From: Cryobacterium ruanii
Lineage (GTDB): Bacteria > Actinomycetota > Actinomycetes > Actinomycetales > Microbacteriaceae
DNA: 64,000 nucleotides
Direction: 5' to 3'
Assembly: GCF_004404055.1 (NCBI RefSeq)
Contig: NZ_SOHK01000015.1
Location: forward strand, 62,001 to 126,000
The notes under the pieces were generated by a model. That model worked only from the letters and a program-made list of their open reading frames with translations. It ran no database searches and was not told the DNA's origin. The position numbers and the translations under genes were made by a program. This document shows, piece after piece, positions 27,152 through 35,879 of this stretch (the stretch's first letter is position 1; each line of letters begins with the position of its first letter).

Positions 27152-28485
27152 GACCGTTCTCCTTCATCATCTGACACTGTTCTTGGGGTGCTCGTCGGCA
27201 CCGTGAGGAATGCGGTCTGCGCATCGATCAAAGCCGCATCGCGTTCCACCAACACGGTGCTGATGCGCTTTCGGCGGCCCTCGGTGCGTTCGGCGGTGAG
27301 GTTCAAGCCGCTCACCGAGGCGACCGACCCGGCAACGGGCAATCGACCGAGGGCCTTGGCCAGCAGGCCGCCCACCGAATCGACATCGTCGTCGTCGAGT
27401 TCGAGGTCGAACAACTCCCCCAGTTCATCGACGGGCAGGCGGGCGCTCACCCGAAATTGCCCGTCGCCGAGGTCTTCGAACTCGACCACGTCGCGGTCGT
27501 ATTCATCGGAGATATCGCCGACGAGTTCCTCCATCAGGTCTTCTAGGGTTACCAGTCCGGCGATTCCGCCGTACTCGTCGACGACCATGGCCAGGTGATT
27601 GGATTCGAGCTGCATCTGCCGCAGCATCTCGTCGGCCTTCTTCGACTCGGGCACGAAGACGGCCGGCCTGGCCAGATCGGCCACGGTGATCTGGAGGGAG
27701 TTGATCGGTCGCTCGAATACCAGCCGGGCCACATCCCGCAGGTACAGGATGCCGGCGACGTCGTCGACTTCGCCGCCCCGCACGGGCAGACGGGAGGTCC
27801 CGCTGCTCAGGAACAGGCCCATGGCCGCATCGATGCTCGCATCGGCGCCGATGGTGATCATGTCGGTGCGCGGAATCATCACCTCGCGCACAACCGTGTC
27901 GCTGAATTCAAAGATGGAGTGGATGAGCTCGCGGTCGTCTTCTTCGATCACGTCGAGTTCGGTGGCCTCGTCGACCATGCTGAGCAGCTGGTCTTCGGAG
28001 GTGAAGGTGGCTAGTTTGGTGCGGCCGGGAGTGACCCGGTTGCCGAGGGCGACGAGCGCGTTGGCTATCGGTCCGAGCAGTACGCGGGCGATGTGCACGA
28101 ACAGGGCGGTCGCGGTCAGCAGACCGACCGGGTGGGCGCGGCCGACGCTGCGCGGGCTCGCGCCGACCAGCACGAACGAGACCGAGGTCATGATGAGCGC
28201 TGACAGCAGCAGTGCCAACCAGAGGGCATCGATCGTCGTCGCAAAGACGAGAGTCACCAGCACGGCCGCGGTCGTCTCAGCGGTGATGCGGATGAAGTTG
28301 ATGGCGTTGAGGTGCGCACCGGCATCGTCGGCGATCGCCTGGAGCGACCGTTTGGCGCGATGATGCGCCACCAGGCTGGCGATATCGGCACGGGATTGTC
28401 CGGTGATCGCCGCGTCGACGGCGGCCATCAGACCCGCAAAAACGACCAGGACGACGGCCGAATAAATGAACCACACGATGTGCAT
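27148..28485 (-). CDS. CorC/HlyC-family membrane protein (DUF21-CBS-CorC)
   Basis: This 445-aa protein has a DUF21 membrane domain with about four helices (residues 1-150). Tandem CBS domains follow (VREVMIPRTDMITI near 190; ESNHLAMVVDEYGGIAGLVTLEDLMEELVGDI near 290), then a C-terminal CorC_HlyC domain. Members are linked to Mg2+/Co2+ efflux, or may act as regulatory partners. Its start overlaps the ybeY stop by one base. The phoH-ybeY-corC-era order is strongly conserved. Confidence 0.92.
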   Translation of the reverse strand: MHIVWFIYSAVVLVVFAGLMAAVDAAITGQSRADIASLVAHHRAKRSLQAIADDAGAHLNAINFIRITAETTAAVLVTLVFATTIDALWLALLLSALIMTSVSFVLVGASPRSVGRAHPVGLLTATALFVHIARVLLGPIANALVALGNRVTPGRTKLATFTSEDQLLSMVDEATELDVIEEDDRELIHSIFEFSDTVVREVMIPRTDMITIGADASIDAAMGLFLSSGTSRLPVRGGEVDDVAGILYLRDVARLVFERPINSLQITVADLARPAVFVPESKKADEMLRQMQLESNHLAMVVDEYGGIAGLVTLEDLMEELVGDISDEYDRDVVEFEDLGDGQFRVSARLPVDELGELFDLELDDDDVDSVGGLLAKALGRLPVAGSVASVSGLNLTAERTEGRRKRISTVLVERDAALIDAQTAFLTVPTSTPRTVSDDEGERS

Positions 28486-28949
28486 CAGTGGCGTTGTCGT
28501 TCCTGTACGGCGAAGCCGATGAGAATGTCACGCTGAATACCGAACATCTCCTTCTCTTCCGCCGGTTCGGCGTGGTCGAAGCCCAGCAGGTGCAGCACAC
28601 CGTGGGTGGTGAGCAGCAGCAGCTCGTCGAGGGTGCTGTGGCCAGCCGTCTCGGCCTGTTCTTTGGCGACCTGCGGGCAGAGCACGATATCGCCGAGCAG
28701 TCCCGGCGGGGTCTCCTGCTCCTCGGTTCCCGGGCGCAGTTCGTCCATCGGAAAACTCAGAACGTCGGTGGGGCCGGGTTCGTCCATCCACTGCACGTGC
28801 AGCTGCTCCATGGCACCCTCATCGACGAGCACGATGGCGAGCTCGGCGTCGGCGTGAACGTGCATGGTGTCGAGCGCGAATGCAGCGAGACGCAAAATGG
28901 CGGCTTCATCGACCGGCATGGTCGACTCGTTGTTGATCTCGATGCTCAA
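28485..28949 (-). CDS. ybeY: endoribonuclease YbeY
   Basis: This 154-aa zinc metalloenzyme matures the 3' end of 16S rRNA and takes part in ribosome quality control. The zinc motif [16 protein letters not shown] gives the three metal His. [11 protein letters not shown] is the second family landmark. The TTG start has GGAG 8 nt upstream and overlaps the phoH stop (TTGA). Confidence 0.95.
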   Translation of the reverse strand: MSIEINNESTMPVDEAAILRLAAFALDTMHVHADAELAIVLVDEGAMEQLHVQWMDEPGPTDVLSFPMDELRPGTEEQETPPGLLGDIVLCPQVAKEQAETAGHSTLDELLLLTTHGVLHLLGFDHAEPAEEKEMFGIQRDILIGFAVQERQRH

Positions 28950-30016
28950 GTGGAACTCCGTTTCGGGTTGCGGCCGGACGCAGGAGTGCGCTGCGCGCCG
29001 CGGGTGGCGAATTCTCGGGCTTCGGCGCTCTCCTGTCGGAGGGCCTGCTTCTGCGCGTCGTACTCGGTGTACGCATCGACGATGCGGCCCACGAGCGAGT
29101 GCCGCACCACGTCGGCACTGCTCAAGTAGGCGAAGTGGATGTCGTCGATCCCGTCGAGCACGCGGGTGACCAGTTTGAGTCCGCTCGTGCCCGCCGGCAA
29201 GTCGATCTGGGTGACGTCACCGGTGATGACCATCTTCGAGCCGAAGCCCAAGCGGGTCAAGAACATCTTCATCTGTTCCGGCGTGGTGTTCTGAGCTTCG
29301 TCGAGTACGACGAAGCTTGCGTTGAGTGTGCGCCCGCGCATGTAGGCGAGCGGCGCCACCTCGATCGTGCCGGCGGCGAGCAGCTTGGGAATCAGTTCGG
29401 GGTCGAGCATTTCGCCAAGCGCGTCGTAGAGCGGCCGCAGGTACGGATCGATCTTGTCGGTGAGGGTGCCGGGCAGAAAGCCCAGCCGTTCGCCGGCCTC
29501 GACGGCCGGCCGGGTCAGGATGATGCGCTCGACCTCTTTGTTCTGCAGGGCGCGCACCGCCTTCGCCATGGCGAGGTAGGTTTTTCCGGTGCCGGCCGGT
29601 CCGATGCCGAACACGATGGTGTTGTCGTCGATGGCGTCGACGTAGTCTTTCTGCCCGATCGACTTGGCGCGGATGCTCTTGTTTCGGGCCGTCAGGATGG
29701 GTCCGCCGAGCTGGGCGGAGGGGCTCACGGAACTGTCGGCGGCGAGCATCCGTGCGGACGTGGCGACCTCGGTCTCGCCGAGGTCGTGACCGGTGCGCAG
29801 GGCGAGTTGCAGTTCGTCGATCAGGCGGCACACGGCAGCGACGTCGTCGGCGCTGCCACCGAGGGTGACGTCGTTGCCGCGCACGTGCACGTCGACCTTC
29901 GGGTAGGCGGCCTCGATGGTGCTCAGGTAGCGGTCTTCGGGACCGAGCAGGCGCACCATGGCGACACCGTCGACGGTGAAGCGTAATTCTGCGTTATCGG
30001 GATCAGAGTGCGCCAA
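28946..30016 (-). CDS. phoH: PhoH-like ATPase
   Basis: This 356-aa P-loop protein has Walker [19 protein letters not shown] near 137 and Walker [17 protein letters not shown] near 240, followed by [18 protein letters not shown]. The N-terminal part is a small KH-like domain. It is probably an RNA helicase or nuclease partner working with YbeY. The TTG at 30016 is chosen because a strong GGGGGAGGA site sits 5 nt upstream. It overlaps the end of the HIT gene in another frame. An apparent longer frame is a shadow of that gene. Confidence 0.93.
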   Translation of the reverse strand: MAHSDPDNAELRFTVDGVAMVRLLGPEDRYLSTIEAAYPKVDVHVRGNDVTLGGSADDVAAVCRLIDELQLALRTGHDLGETEVATSARMLAADSSVSPSAQLGGPILTARNKSIRAKSIGQKDYVDAIDDNTIVFGIGPAGTGKTYLAMAKAVRALQNKEVERIILTRPAVEAGERLGFLPGTLTDKIDPYLRPLYDALGEMLDPELIPKLLAAGTIEVAPLAYMRGRTLNASFVVLDEAQNTTPEQMKMFLTRLGFGSKMVITGDVTQIDLPAGTSGLKLVTRVLDGIDDIHFAYLSSADVVRHSLVGRIVDAYTEYDAQKQALRQESAEAREFATRGAQRTPASGRNPKRSST

Positions 30017-30380
30017 GCGAGTCCTCCCCCAGCGAGTCGGTCGGTGTTGAGCTGCCCAAGACGTGCGCGTGCACGTGGAACACGGTTTGGCCGGCGGCGA
30101 CCCCGGTGTTGAAGACCAGGCGGAACTGCCCGTTGGTGCGTTCGGCGGCGATCCGCTCGGCCACGGCGACGAGTTCGGCCAGCAGGGTCGGGTTGCCGGC
30201 GGCGAGTTCGACGACGTTCTGGTACTGCGGGTCTTTGGTGGTGACGACGACGTGCACCGGGGCTTTCGGCGCGACGTCGAGGAACGCGATGATGTGTTCG
30301 GTCTCGGCCACGATCGTCGCCGGAATCTCACGCGCGACAATGCGGCTAAAAATGGACGGCTGGGCGCCAGAAGAAGACAT
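30003..30380 (-). CDS. HIT-family nucleotide-binding hydrolase
   Basis: This 125-aa protein carries the histidine triad HVHAHVLG near residue 105, and N-terminal IFSRIVAREIPATIVAE, standard for the HINT branch. It likely hydrolyses purine-nucleotide phosphoramidates or dinucleotides. It overlaps the phoH start by 14 nt, and rsmE lies 83 nt upstream. Confidence 0.94.
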   Translation of the reverse strand: MSSSGAQPSIFSRIVAREIPATIVAETEHIIAFLDVAPKAPVHVVVTTKDPQYQNVVELAAGNPTLLAELVAVAERIAAERTNGQFRLVFNTGVAAGQTVFHVHAHVLGSSTPTDSLGEDSLGAL

Positions 30381-30408
30381 GCCTCTATCTTAAGCGGCGC
30401 TGCCAGCG

Positions 30409-30470
30409 GCCCGCACTACCAACGTCAGGCGCCGCCAGCGGCCCGCACACCCGCCGGCACGCGCTACCAA
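30409..30470. repeat. imperfect duplication spanning the end of rsmE
   Basis: CTACCAACG appears at 30416 and 30464, and CAGCGGCCCGCAC appears twice nearby. The rsmE stop codon and its last codons are thus partly copied just downstream. It looks like a short tandem slippage or duplication. Confidence 0.45.
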
Positions 30471-31204
30471 CGGCCGAGCGTCGCATTGAGAATCGCGAGC
30501 GCGGCGGGACCGGCCGTCGAGGTGCGCAGCACGGTGTCGCCGAGGCGCACCTGGGTGGCCCCGGCCTGCTCGAGCAGCAGCAGTTCGGCCGGGGAGATTC
30601 CGCCCTCCGGACCGACGACGAGCAAGATATCGCGGTCGTCGGTGGGCGCGGCCACCTCGGTGAGGCGACCGGTCGCGGTCGGATCGAGCAGCAGCATCCG
30701 TGTGCTGGCGGCGAGCACGGCGAGCTGTTTGGTGCTGGCCAGCGGGGCGACGCCCGGCAGCCAAGCCCGGATTGACTGTTTGCTGGCCTCGCGCACGATG
30801 CTGCTCCAGCGTTCGTGGCCCTTGGCGATCTTCGGGCCCTCCCACTTGGTGATGGAGCGGGCAGCCGACCACGGAATGACGCCGTCGACACCGAGTTCTG
30901 TGGCGGCTTGAATGGCAAGTTCGTCACGGTCGCCCTTGGCCAGGGCCTGCACCAAGCAGATGCGCGGCGTCGCCGCCGGCGTCTCGTTCGCGTCGTCGAC
31001 GCGCAGGGTCAGCCGCGCGGCCTCCGCCGTCAGAACCGTTCCGTCGAGTAGCAGCCCGGCCCCGTTTCCGAGGCGCAGGTTGTCCCCGGGGTGAACCCGG
31101 CTGACCGTGACCGCGTGCCGCGCCTCGGCGCCGTCGACGGTCACGATCTGCCCCGGGCGGCTGTCGACTGCCCGGAGCGTCTCCTGCAGGTAGAAATGCG
31201 CCAT
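30464..31204 (-). CDS. rsmE: 16S rRNA m3U1498 methyltransferase
   Basis: This 246-aa SPOUT-fold enzyme methylates N3 of U1498 in 16S rRNA. The N-terminal PUA-like part includes EARHAVTVSRVHPGDNLRLG. The SAM-binding knot is in the C-terminal half: ATELGVDGVIPWSAARSI, VVGPEGGISPAELLLLEQAGATQVRLG and the final TVLRTSTAGPAALAILNA, all RsmE hallmarks. It starts 1 nt after the dnaJ stop codon. Confidence 0.95.
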   Translation of the reverse strand: MAHFYLQETLRAVDSRPGQIVTVDGAEARHAVTVSRVHPGDNLRLGNGAGLLLDGTVLTAEAARLTLRVDDANETPAATPRICLVQALAKGDRDELAIQAATELGVDGVIPWSAARSITKWEGPKIAKGHERWSSIVREASKQSIRAWLPGVAPLASTKQLAVLAASTRMLLLDPTATGRLTEVAAPTDDRDILLVVGPEGGISPAELLLLEQAGATQVRLGDTVLRTSTAGPAALAILNATLGRW

Positions 31205-31205
31205 T

Positions 31206-32309
31206 TTAGCCGAGGAAACGGTCGCGCAGCTTCGCGAACAGGCCCTGCTGGTACTGGCTCAGGCTGGGCGCCGGCGCCGCGTACCGGGCGGCGAACTGCT
31301 CGATCAGGTCGCGTTCCTTGTGGTCGAGCTTGGTCGGCGTGAGCACGTGGATGCCGACCTTGAGGTCGCCGCGGCCGCTGCCCCGCAGCTTGGTGATGCC
31401 GCGGTCCTTGATCGTGAGCACCTCTGAGCTCTGCGAACCCGGGCGAATCTCCACCTCGATGTCACCATCGAGCGCCTTGACGGTGACGGTCGTGCCGAGA
31501 ATCGCGCTCGTCATGGGCACGTCAAGCGAACACATGAGGTCGTCGCCGTCCCGGCTGAACACGTCGTGGTGGCGCACCTTCATCTCGAGGTACAGGTCCC
31601 CGTTGGGGCCGCCGGCCGGGCCTGCTTCGCCGCTGCCGGGCATCTGCAGGCGCAAGCCGGTGTCGACGCCGGCCGGAATGTCGACCGGGACGGTGCGGCG
31701 GGCGCGAACACGGCCTTGGCCGGAGCAGGTCATGCACGGCGTGGCGATGATGGTGCCGTACCCGCGGCAGGAACCACACGGACTCGACGTCATCACATTG
31801 CCGAGCAGGGAGCGCACGGCGCGCTGGATGCTGCCGGTGCCGTGGCAAATGTCGCAGGTGATCGGTGACGTGCCAGGGGCGCAACAGGAGCCCTGGCAGG
31901 TGGCACAGACGATCGCGGTGTCGACTTCGAGGTCGCGGTGCGTGCCGAAAATGACCTCGTCGAGATCAAGTTCGACGCGAATAAGGGCATCCTGGCCGCG
32001 TTCGCGGCGGGATCGAGGACCGCGGCTGCTTCCGCCGCCGCCGCCGAAGAAGGTTTCGAAGATGTCACCGAAATTGCCAAAGTTCTGACCGTCGAATCCG
32101 CCGTTCTGGCCGCCCTGGTCATATTTTTGACGCTGTTTTGCGTCGCTCAGCACGTCATAGGCGTGTGTGATGCTCTTGAAACGTTCCGAAGCTTCGGCGC
32201 CGGGGTTCACGTCGGGGTGCAGTTCGCGGGCGAGGCGGCGGTAGGCCTTCTTAATTTGGTCGGTGGTCGCGTCGCGGTCGACGCCAAGCGCTTCGTAGTG
32301 GTCAGCCAA
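31206..32309 (-). CDS. dnaJ: chaperone DnaJ
   Basis: This 367-aa co-chaperone stimulates DnaK. The J domain has YRRLARELHPDVNPG with the HPD triad. A Gly/Phe-rich linker (GQNGGFDGQNFGNFGD) follows, then the zinc-binding region with four Cys motifs (CATCQGSC, CDICHGTG, CGSCRGYG, CMTCSGQG). The first motif lacks the second conserved Gly. The TTG start has AGGAG 8 nt upstream. This is the hrcA-linked DnaJ2 copy common in actinobacteria. Confidence 0.95.
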   Translation of the reverse strand: MADHYEALGVDRDATTDQIKKAYRRLARELHPDVNPGAEASERFKSITHAYDVLSDAKQRQKYDQGGQNGGFDGQNFGNFGDIFETFFGGGGGSSRGPRSRRERGQDALIRVELDLDEVIFGTHRDLEVDTAIVCATCQGSCCAPGTSPITCDICHGTGSIQRAVRSLLGNVMTSSPCGSCRGYGTIIATPCMTCSGQGRVRARRTVPVDIPAGVDTGLRLQMPGSGEAGPAGGPNGDLYLEMKVRHHDVFSRDGDDLMCSLDVPMTSAILGTTVTVKALDGDIEVEIRPGSQSSEVLTIKDRGITKLRGSGRGDLKVGIHVLTPTKLDHKERDLIEQFAARYAAPAPSLSQYQQGLFAKLRDRFLG

Positions 32310-32372
32310 AGGTGGCTCTCCTTGATGATGGTGTTCGAATTGGGTCGGTGCCGCAGCGCGGCTATGAAAAAT

Positions 32373-33392
32373 CTAGGTCTCGCCGAGCAGGCGGGAGAGG
32401 TAGCGGGCGACAGCGCGCACCGCTGCCATGTTGTTGGAGTAGTCCATGCGGGTGGGCCCGAGCACGCCGAGACGGGCGAGGTTGCCGTTCGCGGTATAGC
32501 CGCTCGTGAGCACACTTGCTTCGGGCAGGCCGAAGGCCGCGTTCTCACGGCCGATGCTTACCGAAACGCCGTGCTGGTCCGTCTCCATCTCGCCGAAAAG
32601 GCGCAACAGCACCACCTGCTCTTCGATCGCTTCGAGCACCGGATAGATGCTGCCGGAGAAGTCCTCCTCGGTGCGCACCAGGTTTGCCGCCCCGGCCATG
32701 ACCAGTTTGTCCTGGCGGTTCGCGCCGACCTGGTCGGCGAGGGTGCTTGTGATCAGGTCGACGATCGGTTGCAGCGCGGGCGATCCCGGCCAGATACTCG
32801 CGTTGAGGGCCAGACTCGCTTCGGCCATGCCGAGGCCGACAACCGCGACGTTCAGGCGCGCACGCACCTCGCCAAGCGTCTGCTCGTCGAGCGCGCGCGG
32901 CAGATCGATCACCCGCTGCTCCACCCCACCGGAATCGGTGATCAACACCGACAGGATGCGGGTCTCGGTCAGCGGGACGAACTCGATGTGGCGCACCTTG
33001 GCGCGCGACAGAGACGGGTACTGCACGAGTGCGACTTGGTGGGTGAGCTGTGAGAGCAGGCGCACACTGCGCACGAGTACCTCATCGAGGTCGCCGGAAT
33101 GGCCGAGGAAGGTTTCGATCGCCTGGCGCTGGGCCGGAGTGAGCGGGCGCAGATCGGCGAGGTGATCGACGAAGACGCGGTAGCCCTTGTCGGTCGGAAT
33201 GCGTCCGGAGGAGGTGTGCGGCGCCGCGATGAGTTCTTCTTCTTCGAGCAGGGCCATATCGTTGCGAATGGTCGCAGCCGAGACACCGAACGAGTGCCGG
33301 TCGACGATGGATTTGGAGCCGACGGGTTCACGGGAAGCAACATAGTCCTGCACGATGACGCGCAGAACATCGAGGCCGCGGTCCGAAACCAT
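32373..33392 (-). CDS. hrcA: heat-inducible transcription repressor HrcA
   Basis: This 339-aa repressor binds CIRCE operators of chaperone operons and depends on GroEL for folding. The N-terminal winged helix reads ATIRNDMALLEEEELIAAPHTSSGRIPTDKGYRVFVDHL. A GAF-like domain forms the rest. It is the first gene of the long cluster ending in era. AGGAAGG precedes the ATG by 9 nt. A CIRCE-like site lies about 105 bp upstream, implying autoregulation. Confidence 0.96.
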   Translation of the reverse strand: MVSDRGLDVLRVIVQDYVASREPVGSKSIVDRHSFGVSAATIRNDMALLEEEELIAAPHTSSGRIPTDKGYRVFVDHLADLRPLTPAQRQAIETFLGHSGDLDEVLVRSVRLLSQLTHQVALVQYPSLSRAKVRHIEFVPLTETRILSVLITDSGGVEQRVIDLPRALDEQTLGEVRARLNVAVVGLGMAEASLALNASIWPGSPALQPIVDLITSTLADQVGANRQDKLVMAGAANLVRTEEDFSGSIYPVLEAIEEQVVLLRLFGEMETDQHGVSVSIGRENAAFGLPEASVLTSGYTANGNLARLGVLGPTRMDYSNNMAAVRAVARYLSRLLGET

Positions 33393-33496
33393 CGCGCCCG
33401 CCTTCCTGATTCTCGGGGTACTGCTTCACTCGAGCGGATGTGCACCCCCCGCGCACGCCGGTGGGCACGCTAGACGGCTGGTTTGCAGCCACGTCA

Positions 33497-33523
33497 TTGG
33501 CACTCGCATCCGCTGACTGCCAA
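33497..33523. promoter_or_regulatory. CIRCE-like HrcA operator
   Basis: TTGGCACTC, 9 nt, GACTGCCAA: this matches the CIRCE layout TTAGCACTC-N9-GAGTGCTAA with a few changes that largely preserve the dyad. It sits in the 241-nt gap upstream of hrcA, between hrcA and the divergent DUF4870 gene. Confidence 0.6.
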
Positions 33524-33633
33524 TCCTATCCCGGCCCACCGGGTTTCCACTGAGTTCGGTCATTGCCAGTATCCCGAAGCGAGCGTTTAATTAGCGCTAC
33601 ACGCTCCCACCGCTTTGAGCGAAAGGCACGATC

Positions 33634-34104
33634 ATGAGCGATCCACAGGCACAACCGCCCGGCGATTCCAACTACCGTGAACCGAATTTCGGCCAACCGG
33701 GGTATGGCCAACAGCCCGCCGGTGGCCCGAACACCACCCCCGTCGTTGCGGCTCCCCTCTCTGAGGCTGACGATCGCCAGTGGGCTTCGCTGGCTCACCT
33801 GGGCGGCATCCTAAGTTTTCTGCCGTCCCTGATCATCTGGCTGGTCTTCAAGGATCGCGGTCGATTCACCAACACGGAGGCGAAGGAGGCGCTGAACTTT
33901 CAGATCACTCTGCTGATCGGTTACGTAGCGATCAATATGATCTCTTTCATTCTCGCGATCGTCACCTTCGGAATCGGCGGGCTGTTCATCGGTCTGGCCT
34001 GGGTGCTCTGGTTGGCCGGGGTGGTCTTTTCGATTATGGGCTTTCTGAAGGCGAAGGATGGCCAGAACTATCGGTATCCGTTCGCCTTGCGACTACTTCA
34101 ATAG
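33634..34104 (+). CDS. DUF4870 membrane protein (paralogue 1)
   Basis: This 156-aa protein has a Pro/Gly/Gln-rich N-terminus of about 45 residues, then a DUF4870 (Tic20-like) domain with three to four helices: ASLAHLGGILSFLPSLIIWLVFKDRG, EALNFQITLLIGYVAINM and GIGGLFIGLAWVLWLAG. The ATG has AAAGG upstream. The function of the family is unknown. A second, shorter copy follows 103 nt downstream. Confidence 0.85.
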   Translation: MSDPQAQPPGDSNYREPNFGQPGYGQQPAGGPNTTPVVAAPLSEADDRQWASLAHLGGILSFLPSLIIWLVFKDRGRFTNTEAKEALNFQITLLIGYVAINMISFILAIVTFGIGGLFIGLAWVLWLAGVVFSIMGFLKAKDGQNYRYPFALRLLQ

Positions 34105-34207
34105 GCCTGATCAGGTAGCTCCTGGCGCTCGTTGCCGCAACGGGGCGATTAGTCTGGAGGTCATTGGCACCGCCGTGCCAGTGACCGGCCGCAGAGCAGG
34201 AGGCCCC

Positions 34208-34579
34208 ATGTCTGAGCAGAACCCGTACCAGTCGACCCCCGCATCCCCGATGAGCCCCTCCGACGAGAAGTTGTGGGCGACGCTGATCCACGTCGGCGGC
34301 ATCGTCTTCAGCTTCCTGCCGGCGCTGATCGGCTACCTCGCCCTGCGGGATCGCGGACCGTTCATTCGCGCGCACACCGCGACCGCGCTGAACTTTCAAA
34401 TCTCGTATTTCATCTACGCGGCCGTGCTGGTTCCGATCACCATCGTCACGCTCGGCATCGGCGGCATCCTGTACGCACCGCTCGCCATCGTCGCCCTCGT
34501 ATTCATGATTCTGGCCGCGCTTGCTGCCAACCGCGGTGAGGGCTACAGCTACCCCCTCACGATCAAGTTCGTCAGCTGA
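34208..34579 (+). CDS. DUF4870 membrane protein (paralogue 2)
   Basis: This 123-aa protein shares the same core as its upstream neighbour: LIHVGGIVFSFLPALIGYLALRDRG, ALNFQISYFIYA and GIGGILYAPLAIVALVFMIL. The disordered N-terminus is shorter. The ATG at 34208 follows GGAGG by 5 nt. A longer in-frame start at 34058 is rejected because it lies inside paralogue 1. The pair looks like an old tandem duplication. Confidence 0.85.
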   Translation: MSEQNPYQSTPASPMSPSDEKLWATLIHVGGIVFSFLPALIGYLALRDRGPFIRAHTATALNFQISYFIYAAVLVPITIVTLGIGGILYAPLAIVALVFMILAALAANRGEGYSYPLTIKFVS

Positions 34580-34606
34580 GGCCGCCACCAGCCAAGGCTC
34601 GACTCC

Positions 34607-35830
34607 TTAGTCGCTCAGGCGTCGGACCACGGCGTCGGCCAGAAGCCGTCCGCGCAGGGTCAGTTCGATCGATCCGGCTAGGGCGGCTTTGGCGTTGATG
34701 AGCTCGTCGGCGATGAGCCCGGCGACTTCTCGGCGACCCGCCGCCGACAGCGATGCGACTGCAATGCCGGTGCGGATGCGGCTCTGCAGCAGGATGCGTT
34801 CCAGTTCCCGAGTCGACGCGTCGAGCGTTTCGCGACCGGCGGCCGGGGAGAGGCCGGCCAGTATCCGCTCGGCGTAGGCGGCCGGATGCTTGACGTTCCA
34901 CCAGCGCACGCCGCCGACGTGGCTGTGCGCGCCGGGACCGACGCCCCACCAGTCCTGGCCGGTCCAGTAGGCGAGGTTGTGCCGGGAGCGGTGCACGTTG
35001 CTCATGGCCCAGTTGCTGACCTCGTACCAGTCGTAGCCAGCGGCGGCGAGCAGTTCGTCGGCCAGCTCGTAGAAGTCGGCCTGCTGGTCGTCGTCGGTCG
35101 GGGCGATCTCGCCGCGGCGAATCTGCCGGGAGAGCTTGGTGCCGTCCTCGACGATGAGCGAGTAGGCGCTCAGATGGTCGGGGTGCAGGCGGAGAGCTTG
35201 CTCGAGGCTCGTGCGCCAATCGGCGAGCGACTCCCCCGGCGTGCCGTAGATGAGGTCGAGGCTCACGTCGAGGCCGGCGGCGCGAGCCCACTCCACCACG
35301 AGCGGCACCCGCTCGGGGTCGTGGGTGCGTTCGAGGGTCGCGAGCACGTGCGGCACGGCGGACTGCATGCCGAACGACACCCGGGTGAAGCCGGCGTCGG
35401 CTAGGGCGCCGAGGTAGGCGGCGTCGACGGAGTCGGGATTCGCCTCGGTGGTCACCTCGGCGCCGTCTTTCAGGCCCCACTGCTCGCGCACGGCGGCGAG
35501 CATGCGGGTCAGGTCGGTCACCGGAAGCAGGGTCGGCGTGCCTCCACCGAAGAACACCGTGGCGGCTTCACGTGCCGGCACTCCCGATGCAGTGAGGATG
35601 CGTCCGGCGGCTTCGACCTCAAGCACGGCCTGGCTGGCGTAGTCGCTCTGCTTGACGCCGCGCAGTTCGGTGGCGGTGTAGGTGTTGAAGTCGCAGTAGC
35701 CGCAGCGCACCCGGCAGAACGGCACGTGCAGGTAGACGCCGAAAGCGCGGCTGGCGGCGTCGACGGCCGCCGAAGTGGGAAGGAGACCGTCGTCGGGTGC
35801 GGGGTCACCGACGGGGTGGGGTCCGGCCAT
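34607..35830 (-). CDS. hemW: radical SAM protein HemW-like
   Basis: This 407-aa protein belongs to the coproporphyrinogen III oxidase-like radical SAM group. The iron-sulfur motif is VPFCRVRCGYCDFNTY (CX3CX2C). TVFFGGGTPTLLP and DLIYGTPGESLADWRTSLEQAL are other hallmarks, and the C-terminal HemN_C domain is present. HemW proteins are now regarded as heme chaperones rather than oxidases. It is downstream of lepA and the DUF1990 gene on the same strand. Confidence 0.93.
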   Translation of the reverse strand: MAGPHPVGDPAPDDGLLPTSAAVDAASRAFGVYLHVPFCRVRCGYCDFNTYTATELRGVKQSDYASQAVLEVEAAGRILTASGVPAREAATVFFGGGTPTLLPVTDLTRMLAAVREQWGLKDGAEVTTEANPDSVDAAYLGALADAGFTRVSFGMQSAVPHVLATLERTHDPERVPLVVEWARAAGLDVSLDLIYGTPGESLADWRTSLEQALRLHPDHLSAYSLIVEDGTKLSRQIRRGEIAPTDDDQQADFYELADELLAAAGYDWYEVSNWAMSNVHRSRHNLAYWTGQDWWGVGPGAHSHVGGVRWWNVKHPAAYAERILAGLSPAAGRETLDASTRELERILLQSRIRTGIAVASLSAAGRREVAGLIADELINAKAALAGSIELTLRGRLLADAVVRRLSD

Positions 35831-35879
35831 GGGGTGGTACTCCAGTACTTTGAAGAGTTGCGATTACTTGATGGCGCCG

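Noticed and set aside
26027..27598. 523-aa open frame on the plus strand
   Set aside because: It runs antisense through era and the corC-like gene, has low-complexity shadow composition and no ribosome site. The minus-strand genes have full family motifs.
33526..33798. 90-aa minus-strand frame over the hrcA/DUF4870 gap
   Set aside because: It overlaps the start of the DUF4870 gene in antisense and shows no coding features.
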